Positions 1 to 6,739 of a stretch of 14,644 nucleotides of DNA are shown here, in pieces; the stretch's first letter is position 1, and every line of letters starts with the position of its first letter. The stretch spans positions 12,188-26,831 of the forward strand of contig DHPU01000068.1 in assembly GCA_002407935.1 (NCBI GenBank), in the 5' to 3' direction. Origin of the DNA: Peptococcaceae bacterium UBA5356 (lineage in GTDB: Bacteria; Bacillota; Peptococcia; DRI-13; DTU073). Both the position numbers and the translations under genes were made by a program. The notes under the pieces were generated by a model that was given only the letters and a program-made list of their open reading frames with translations, was not told the DNA's origin and made no database searches.

Positions 1-9
1 TCTTATCTC

Positions 10-1575
10 TTAATTTCTTGCTTCTTCCTGCTTTTTCACCTTACTCCAAAATTTTCGCCACAAAGTCCAAGTTTCCTCCTCCCGCAAAACCAAAAGAGAT
101 ATCCCATAAACAAGAATTCCCGCCACAACACTGCACATGACCTTCACCAACAAAAAACGTATATTCTGCGCCGCCCAAAGCGTGCTGTCCAAATAACGAT
201 AAAGCAGCAGAGCCACAACCGCTGTCAAGATTGAACCGACCAAAGACTTAATTACAGTTCGGCACAAATCGGAAATAAAAAGACGCGGCAAATGCTTTTT
301 TAACAAAGCATACATAGCGAAAGCATTAAACGCCGCCGCCAACGTATTAGCTAAAGCCAAGCCATCATGCTGCATATATGGAAGCAACGCTATACTAGCC
401 ACTATATTCACGACAATAGACAAAAATCCCAAGTAAAGCGGTGTTTTCACATCCCCTAAAGCATAATACGCCCTAGTAATCACCATATTAGCCGAAACCG
501 CAAACATCCCCAGGCAAAAATAGAAAAGTGCATCTGCCGTCATTGTTGTAGCGACCGCATCAAAAGCACCTCTTTCAAAAAGCAGCTTCACAATAGGGGT
601 TTTCAAGGCCATCAACCCCGCCGCTGCCGGAAGAGTTACCAACAGCACCAGCCTCAAACCCCGCGCCAGAGTCCTCCCCAGTTGTTTTCTTTCCCCTTTA
701 AAAGCCTGCTCCGCCAAAGTAGGATAAATAGCCGAAGAGACCGCCAACACAAAGATACCCATCGGTAGATTCATCAGCTTTCCGGCATAATTGAGCGCCG
801 AAATACTGCCTTCCGCCAATCCCGAAGCAAAAAAACGATTAATGGCCAGATATAACTGGTTAACAGCCGTACCCAAAAAAATCGGCAGCAAATTAAGAAA
901 AATCCCCTTAACCTCCGGGTGCTGAATCTGCCAATCCCCAGTATAGCGAAACCCAATCTTCCGCAAGGCCGGCAGCTGAATCAGCATTGCCCCCACCATA
1001 CTAAGCAGCGTACCCCAGGCCAAATAATGAATCCCGTATCTGCCCAGCAAAAGAACCGCCGAAATAATAATCAAGCTGGAGAAGCCAGGGGCAAAAGCAG
1101 CCGCCGCAAAAGATTTCTTCGCATTTAAAATCCCTGTTATTAACATTCCTACTCCCATAAAAATGAGTGAAGGAAACATAATCATCGTTAAATCAGTAGC
1201 CAAGTCGGCCGTATTCTCATCAAAACCGGGTGCCGTAATTAAAACAAGTACCCGCGCTCCCAAAATGCCCAGCACAGTAAATACCGTCATCAGAAGTGCC
1301 GTCCAATTCAGAGTGATACTGGCGATCCGCCAGGCCTCCTTTTCTTCTCCTTTAACCAGATACTTGGTCACCACCGGAACAATCGATGTAACCAACGCCA
1401 TGCCTAATACCGCCTGTAAAAAATACGGCAAAGTATAAGCTACCAAATACGCATCTGTAAAAGAAGTCGCTCCAAATTGATTAGCAATCACCGTTTCCCG
1501 CAAAAAGCCCAAAAGGCGGCTTACTAAATTCATAACCATAATTATTAACGTAGCCCGCGCAATACTCTTGAACAA
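10..1575 (-). CDS. murJ: MurJ/MviN-family lipid II flippase
   Basis: This is an integral membrane protein of 521 residues, the usual MurJ length, hydrophobic along its whole length with roughly 14 membrane segments. The N-terminus carries the family signature SRLLGFLRE (residues 19-27) followed by an aspartate at residue 41 in the first periplasm-facing loop region. MurJ proteins of the MOP exporter superfamily move lipid-linked peptidoglycan precursor from the inner to the outer face of the membrane. The start is TTG: an in-frame TAG lies three codons upstream, and AAGGGG (1585-1590) sits 9 bases ahead. It begins 28 bases after the csaB stop, so it is probably the last visible gene of the same transcript; only nine bases of the window remain after its stop. 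Because of the csaB neighbour it might carry the secondary wall polymer instead of, or as well as, lipid II. That is inference. The family assignment is secure, the substrate is not. Confidence 0.93.
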   Translation of the reverse strand: MFKSIARATLIIMVMNLVSRLLGFLRETVIANQFGATSFTDAYLVAYTLPYFLQAVLGMALVTSIVPVVTKYLVKGEEKEAWRIASITLNWTALLMTVFTVLGILGARVLVLITAPGFDENTADLATDLTMIMFPSLIFMGVGMLITGILNAKKSFAAAAFAPGFSSLIIISAVLLLGRYGIHYLAWGTLLSMVGAMLIQLPALRKIGFRYTGDWQIQHPEVKGIFLNLLPIFLGTAVNQLYLAINRFFASGLAEGSISALNYAGKLMNLPMGIFVLAVSSAIYPTLAEQAFKGERKQLGRTLARGLRLVLLVTLPAAAGLMALKTPIVKLLFERGAFDAVATTMTADALFYFCLGMFAVSANMVITRAYYALGDVKTPLYLGFLSIVVNIVASIALLPYMQHDGLALANTLAAAFNAFAMYALLKKHLPRLFISDLCRTVIKSLVGSILTAVVALLLYRYLDSTLWAAQNIRFLLVKVMCSVVAGILVYGISLLVLREEETWTLWRKFWSKVKKQEEARN

Positions 1576-1603
1576 CTTCCACTACCCCTTAACAGTTTTT
1601 TTC

Positions 1604-2725
1604 CTATTCTAATTTCTGCTTTTCCTCAAGCAGGCTCATGGCAATACGTGCGGTTTGCCAGGCCTTTTGATACATCACCTGAGTCTTCGCCTCCATCTCT
1701 TGCACAATATCCTCCCGCTTCTCATCAGCCCAAGTAAGCATTTTCACCAACGTCTGTGCCTTCAGATTAGTTGTCGAAAGCAGAGCGACCTGACCAATTT
1801 GCCGCAAGAACCGATCTATCTTCGGATCATAAGAAAGCCCCACCAGCGGCACCCCGGTTACCGTAGCCATAATCAAGGAGTGCAGTCTCATACCCAGAAT
1901 TAAATCAAAATTCCCGGTTAAAGAAAATACCTCTGCCGGAGAATACTTCTCCTTCAAAATTACCGCCTGATCATTATTTAAAAGCTGTACCGCCTCTTTA
2001 GCCACCGTAATATCCACCGGGAAATGCATCGGCACAAAAACAATTTTCCAACCTTGCTCCGCCATTATATTCAAAGCCTCTACCACTGCCCACACATACT
2101 CGTTTTTCCCCCACGGCCTCAGATATACCCCTAACAGCTTTTTGTTTTCTTCCTTCTTAATCCCGTACCGCTCCAGAATTTCCCGACCCACTTTATCGTC
2201 AAGCCCCGCCTTATATAAACCGAATACCGGATCAGCCGTAATGGTAATCTCCTGCTGTACTCCTAAGGCTCGCAAATCATCTTTGGATTCCTCATCACGC
2301 ACCGTAATTTTATTAACACTATTTAAAACCCACCCGGTAATTCTCTTGTTTCGGTTCCTCGTTACCGGCCCTATTCCTTGCGCATAAATCATCACCGGTT
2401 TTTCCAAAAATCTGGCTAAAAAAATAATCCCTAAATAATACAAAATCCCCTTGGCACTGCTCACATCCTGCAACAAAGACCCGCCGCCGCTCACCAATAA
2501 ATCACAGCGAGCCAAAGCCCCCAGCACCTCAAAAACGCTCCACCGATTAACCACCTTTACCCCGGCTGCGCCATATTGTTTTTCCGTCTGTGTCGGATCG
2601 GCAGACAATACGGTAATTTCCAATTCGAGATCTATTTCCAGCAAAGTCCTGATGATAGTATAAAGAATCGCTTCGTCCCCTACATTATTAAACCCATAAT
2701 ATCCCGAAAGGACTATTTTAGCCAT
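1604..2725 (-). CDS. csaB: Polysaccharide pyruvyl transferase CsaB
   Basis: This 373-residue cytoplasmic enzyme transfers a pyruvate ketal from phosphoenolpyruvate to the secondary cell wall polymer, making the ligand that SLH domains bind. The CsaB subgroup of the PS_pyruv_trans family is recognised from GDEAI (16-20) after an N-terminal GYYGFNN, SGGGSLLQD (79-87), AQGIGP (115-120), DPVFGL (165-170), MRLHSLIMA (279-287, with the family's conserved Arg-Leu-His) and LSYDPKI (297-303). Length is normal for the family. The ATG start overlaps the end of the DUF5693 gene by 8 bases and has a strong AAGGAGG site (2733-2739) 7 bases upstream, so translational coupling is likely. The csaB-DUF5693 pairing is a recurring arrangement in S-layer-bearing Firmicutes. 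The presence of this gene implies that the organism displays SLH-anchored proteins; the flavoproteins encoded upstream are candidates. Confidence 0.94.
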   Translation of the reverse strand: MAKIVLSGYYGFNNVGDEAILYTIIRTLLEIDLELEITVLSADPTQTEKQYGAAGVKVVNRWSVFEVLGALARCDLLVSGGGSLLQDVSSAKGILYYLGIIFLARFLEKPVMIYAQGIGPVTRNRNKRITGWVLNSVNKITVRDEESKDDLRALGVQQEITITADPVFGLYKAGLDDKVGREILERYGIKKEENKKLLGVYLRPWGKNEYVWAVVEALNIMAEQGWKIVFVPMHFPVDITVAKEAVQLLNNDQAVILKEKYSPAEVFSLTGNFDLILGMRLHSLIMATVTGVPLVGLSYDPKIDRFLRQIGQVALLSTTNLKAQTLVKMLTWADEKREDIVQEMEAKTQVMYQKAWQTARIAMSLLEEKQKLE

Positions 2726-4631
2726 CCGAAGTCCTCCTTACCAGCCATCTCGTGGCAATCTGAACCACCACTATCAACAACAGTCCCAAAAGGATTCCCA
2801 GCCAAAGGCCATGGAAAGAACGCACTAAAGATATTAGCAAAGGAGTATGCAAATGCGCATAAGTATTCACCAAAGAAATCTGCCCGATGATCCCCAAAAA
2901 GAGCAAAGGAAACCTGGGCTGCGTATAACCATAATACAACAACAAAACCATCAGCGGATGTCCAATTAAAAACTCCTTCGTACGCGGCCGCACGAAAAGC
3001 AACTGATCCAAAGTATCTCTTACCCAAGCCTCCGCGGAGCTCACCAGCACAGGGGCATCATTCCCTGTACGCAGGAGGTAAATTACCACTACAGCCAGCA
3101 AAAACAGACCCGCCAACGCATACCAAACCAGTAAAGGTGCCGTTAAAACCTTCCGGATTGCTCCCACTAAATTTTGCGCATGCTTCTTCCAGAAAAAATA
3201 AAGCGGAACAAGAAGCAGCGGCACAAGATGAGCTATTTTCACCCCACTAAACTGATTCAGCTTCAACAAAAAAGACTTATCCGCCAACAGCCCCGTCAAC
3301 AGCACGGCCCCCATAAAACTAATCCCCGCCATCTTCAGAAAGGCCAGCAGCGTTTCCGGTATCGTCCGCTTTTCCTCCCGCACCAGCGTAATCACCGCTA
3401 TTACCGGAAAAATCACGGCCGCCAGCAAAGCAAAAGCTTTACGAGCCAATAAAGGCTGCACATAAAGCAAACCCACCCAACCTAAGAAGCCGGTCAAGCC
3501 CACCACCGCTGTCCACGTAGGCGGCAAAAAACTTTTGCCTAAAAGCAGCACACCACCTAATACGCCCAAGCCAACTGCCAGAATCAGATACCGCGAATAA
3601 GGCAGCCCGGGCATTTTTTTGACTGGCCCGACCTGCAAGCCCTCCGCCTGCACGTTCTCCTTTACCTGACTAATAAAGCCTAGCCCTTTCTCCAAAGCCT
3701 TTTCCGGCTGTTTCATCCCAAAAAGGCGGACATACAGCGCCCGAATATTCCTTTCCGAGACCGCCAAATTAAACCTGTCTATCGCCACATCTTCATTTAA
3801 ACGTGCCATATCATTTTCACTAATACAATGTACCCGTACCGCATTTTTTCCCAGCAACACCGCCAAATTGCTCAACCCCTGCTGGTTATAAAATTCAAAA
3901 ACTCCTACCGGCACCTGCAAAGCACCAAGCTTCTCCGCCAAATAACCTGAATTAGCCGGTAAAACCTCATCATTAAAAGTCAGCAGCGAAAGTCCCGGTA
4001 ACCGCTGCAGCGACTCCGCCAAAGCATCAAGAGACTCCGAACTGGCCTGCCCCCAGGTTCTAATCCGCGGAATAACCGTCAACCCGGCCCCCTTAATTGC
4101 TTGCAGCTCTTGATGCGGAAACCCTACCCCCAACTTTTCCTGCTCCTTCAAGGTAAGCGGAAGAGAAACAACATACCAATCACCATACTGAGCAGCCTTT
4201 ACTCCGGTTTTTTTCACCTGCAAATTCTGCGCTACCTCTGTAAACAACCCCCGCTCTGCCAACAGCAGATAAGTATGCTCCTTTACCGGAGTGAGCCCTG
4301 CCAAAAATTCCGGCTTCAAGCTTTGCTGCAGAGCCAACTCACTCCCCTTCAGCATCACCAGCTTTCCGCTGTCCTTTAATTCCTCCACACTTCGTTCCCT
4401 TACTACTACACCGGTAGCCCCAGCCGCCCCAAACCTCTCTGCCACCGTTTGCAAAGAAACGTGATGAGCTACTGCCAAGGTGTGCAGCTCATCATAATCC
4501 ACCAATATTTCCACCGTATTATATTGCTGTTCCGCCTTTATGCGATAAAAATCCAGCACCAGCGAAGTGCCAATTCCAATCATCAGCAACAAGACTGCAA
4601 CCGTCTTGAGATACTTTTGCTTAATCAACAA
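2718..4631 (-). CDS. DUF5693 family polytopic membrane protein
   Basis: This 637-residue protein has a short N-terminal membrane anchor (about residues 10-28), a large soluble region to about residue 345 that should lie outside the membrane, and then a membrane domain of about eight to ten helices. A charged loop near residues 547-560 contains RPRTKEFLIGHP, which I recognise as typical of DUF5693 proteins found beside csaB. The biochemical role is unknown. The csaB context suggests handling of secondary wall polymer or another surface glycan, perhaps as a ligase or transporter, but nothing in the sequence proves this. Start choice: TTG at 4629-4631 overlaps the end of the preceding flavoprotein gene by 11 bases, and GTGGAGG (4641-4647) sits 9 bases ahead. 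The next codon is also TTG, so the start could be one residue later. The 3' end overlaps csaB by 8 bases. Confidence 0.85.
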   Translation of the reverse strand: MLIKQKYLKTVAVLLLMIGIGTSLVLDFYRIKAEQQYNTVEILVDYDELHTLAVAHHVSLQTVAERFGAAGATGVVVRERSVEELKDSGKLVMLKGSELALQQSLKPEFLAGLTPVKEHTYLLLAERGLFTEVAQNLQVKKTGVKAAQYGDWYVVSLPLTLKEQEKLGVGFPHQELQAIKGAGLTVIPRIRTWGQASSESLDALAESLQRLPGLSLLTFNDEVLPANSGYLAEKLGALQVPVGVFEFYNQQGLSNLAVLLGKNAVRVHCISENDMARLNEDVAIDRFNLAVSERNIRALYVRLFGMKQPEKALEKGLGFISQVKENVQAEGLQVGPVKKMPGLPYSRYLILAVGLGVLGGVLLLGKSFLPPTWTAVVGLTGFLGWVGLLYVQPLLARKAFALLAAVIFPVIAVITLVREEKRTIPETLLAFLKMAGISFMGAVLLTGLLADKSFLLKLNQFSGVKIAHLVPLLLVPLYFFWKKHAQNLVGAIRKVLTAPLLVWYALAGLFLLAVVVIYLLRTGNDAPVLVSSAEAWVRDTLDQLLFVRPRTKEFLIGHPLMVLLLYYGYTQPRFPLLFLGIIGQISLVNTYAHLHTPLLISLVRSFHGLWLGILLGLLLIVVVQIATRWLVRRTSDG

Positions 4632-6522
4632 CTATGACCGCCTCCACTAAATTTGCTAAAAGCACCAACATCTCTGCAAAAGTGGGATTATCTTCCCAAT
4701 TATCGGTACCGTTGCTCATTCTTTTTTCCAAATCCTCTGTGAGAATGCCCCTCTCCTTTAAAAGAGCCCGCGCCTGCACAAAAGACAGCTTCTTGCCGGT
4801 CAATCCTTCGGCCACCGCCCTCACCATCTCCTGTTGCGTCACCGTCAAAGGAATCTCCACTCGCCGCAGCTCCACCCGGGGATTTCTTTCATGGGCGACC
4901 CGCAGCACCTTATTTAACTTATTTTCTAAATTCCACTTATTAATCTTCCGCTCCAAACCATAATCATTCGCATAGCCACCCTCAATCAGACCCAATTCCC
5001 GAGTAACCCGCACCCCCGGATACGCCCAATGCTCCATTACGGCCGGCCGCGGCGGCGTATAATCCGGCAAATAAGCTCCCTGCTTCTTAAGTCTTTTCTG
5101 CACCCATTCCAGCGCCGCAGACGACCCACACATTTCCCGGAAAGAAGCCTCTTCCCGCACCGAATAAGCACAAGCCACCCCTGCCGCTTCCCCGGTCACC
5201 ATCCCCACCGGCAGAACACGGGCACTGCCATGAGGTAAAGAATCATAAGAAGCACTACGCCCTACCACCAACAAATTCTCCACCTTCAGCGGAACCAGAC
5301 AACGAAAAGGAATACTATATAGATCCGGCTTGCCAATCACATTGCCAAAATTTCCGGGGCCGGTAGGCTGTACATCAACAGGATAACTGCCAAAGCCTAT
5401 CTTATCCTCCTGATCCCGGTTCTCCAAAACATCCGTAATCGTCAACCGATACTCCCCTTGGATATGCCGTGTCTCCCGCACATACAACTGCTCCGCCGTC
5501 CCGACAAACTCCGTCTGGGCAAAGCCGGGGAATTTCTCCCGCATAAACTCAATAAGATGAGGGATCTCCTTCTTCCCTCTGGCGATTCCTTCCGCCCTTG
5601 ACTCCGGATCTAAACTATCTACACCAAAAATAAGCAAAGCATTAATCAACACATTGCCATTTTTTTGCCGGGCCAAATTAGGCCCCCGAAAGCGCATCTG
5701 CTGATCCTGAGGCTGATACTCCATGGCCTCCTTGCCATACCCCCAAGCCGCAACCTTACTCGCTCCGGAATGAGGATCCCCATCCTCATGCTTTAAGTAC
5801 TGAATAACGCGATCCCAATCAACTCCCGCAACCTCAAAAACCAGCGTTACCCCCATCAGCAGCCCCTTTTCGCCATAATCCTCGCCGCCAATGGTATAAG
5901 GAACCCCCGCCGCCACGGCAAGATCAGCATCGACCGTAGCATCAATAACCCGCAAACCTAAATAATCCGTAACAACCACTGACTCCATATCTGGATCATT
6001 AGCCGGTATCGCCCTGACCCCTTTAATTATATCCCCCTCCAGAATTGGTTCCACTACTTTGGTGTTTAAAAGAAGCGTAATATTTTTCTCTTTCTTCACC
6101 TTATTAAGAAAATATGCCTTAGCCTCTTCCACATCAAACGCATTCCCCAGATCCCGATAAAACTCCTGAAAAATCCCTTGGGTCAAAAGCTCATTATTAG
6201 GGCCATGATTCATATCCAAAAAATTCAACTGACCCAGCGTCATTAACCCGCCCAGTGCCGCATCGTCTTCCAGGAGCAGCGTCTTTAATCCGTTACGAGC
6301 GGCAGACAACGCCGCCGCAACCCCTTCCGGCTCTCCCCCTACCACAATGACATCATAACCCGGCCGCCCGTCAAACACAGGCCCGGGAGCCGGCTGTTGC
6401 AACCAATTATAACCGAATAAGCCCTTCGAACCATACATGGTATAGAGAACGGCCAAAATACTCAAACACCCTACTACACCCAGTATGATCCACACCAGAA
6501 GCTTTTTATTAGTTTTATTCAA
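4621..6522 (-). CDS. Membrane-anchored FAD-dependent oxidoreductase (FAD_oxidored type) with SLH-like tail
   Basis: The 633-residue protein starts with a short basic stretch and a hydrophobic anchor (about 9-27), followed by a Pro-rich linker. The FAD domain begins at about residue 57. Its dinucleotide motif reads GGEPEG (62-67), so the usual third-position glycine of GxGxxG is glutamate. ALGGLMTLG follows near 89-97. RETRHIQGEY (349 onward) and GRSASYDSLPHGSAR (about 420-434) match conserved stretches of the PF12831 FAD_oxidored family. The substrate is unknown. From HWAYPGVRVTRELGL (498 onward) the C-terminus resembles degenerate SLH repeats, with later VTQQEM and NPTFAEM segments. The gene is a close paralog of the one upstream but lacks its Cys repeat and Asn/Glu linker. 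The TTG start has only a distant GGTG/AAAGG site (11-13 bases), so its exact position is less certain. The last codons carry the ribosome binding site of the DUF5693 gene. Confidence 0.85.
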   Translation of the reverse strand: MNKTNKKLLVWIILGVVGCLSILAVLYTMYGSKGLFGYNWLQQPAPGPVFDGRPGYDVIVVGGEPEGVAAALSAARNGLKTLLLEDDAALGGLMTLGQLNFLDMNHGPNNELLTQGIFQEFYRDLGNAFDVEEAKAYFLNKVKKEKNITLLLNTKVVEPILEGDIIKGVRAIPANDPDMESVVVTDYLGLRVIDATVDADLAVAAGVPYTIGGEDYGEKGLLMGVTLVFEVAGVDWDRVIQYLKHEDGDPHSGASKVAAWGYGKEAMEYQPQDQQMRFRGPNLARQKNGNVLINALLIFGVDSLDPESRAEGIARGKKEIPHLIEFMREKFPGFAQTEFVGTAEQLYVRETRHIQGEYRLTITDVLENRDQEDKIGFGSYPVDVQPTGPGNFGNVIGKPDLYSIPFRCLVPLKVENLLVVGRSASYDSLPHGSARVLPVGMVTGEAAGVACAYSVREEASFREMCGSSAALEWVQKRLKKQGAYLPDYTPPRPAVMEHWAYPGVRVTRELGLIEGGYANDYGLERKINKWNLENKLNKVLRVAHERNPRVELRRVEIPLTVTQQEMVRAVAEGLTGKKLSFVQARALLKERGILTEDLEKRMSNGTDNWEDNPTFAEMLVLLANLVEAVIVVD

Positions 6523-6616
6523 TGTTCTTTTTACACCTTTCTCCGCTTTACTTTATTCCTTGCGCTAATCTCCATTACTATTCTACATTAAACGTTAATT
6601 ACCCTTTTTTCGTTTG

Positions 6617-6739
6617 CTATTCACCACTATTTACCGGCTCGCCTTCTATGTGAACCGGCAAAGAAACGCCGCCCACCAAACTAATACTCTCTGCGTCAGC
6701 TTCGGAAACTCCCTTCGCTTTTCCTTGTTCTGCTCCGTC
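6617..6739 (-). other. In-frame coding-like extension beyond the TAA stop of the upstream flavoprotein gene
   Basis: Immediately after the TAA at 6740-6742 the same frame continues for 40 sense codons and ends at TAG (6617-6619). About 60 percent of these codons begin with G, as expected of real coding sequence, and the predicted peptide is a well-mixed Gly/Glu/Ser/Val-rich stretch including SLPVHIEGEPVNSGE. There is no start codon with a ribosome binding site that would make it a separate gene. The paralog at 4621-6522 ends at about the same place relative to its PTF motif as the TAA version does, so the tail is an addition. It may be a former C-terminus cut off by a point change, a sequencing error in the stop, a remnant of another gene, or a readthrough product. 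Confidence 0.5.

Noticed and set aside
2713..3027. 104-codon minus-strand frame inside the DUF5693 gene
   Set aside because: It is an out-of-frame shadow of a conserved membrane protein that has its own good start and coupled stop.
6590..6660. Possible terminator or operator between the two FAD genes (GCCGGT repeats, TTAACGTTTAA)
   Set aside because: The GCCGGT copies are direct repeats that pair only weakly, no T-run follows, and the TTAA element is an imperfect palindrome.
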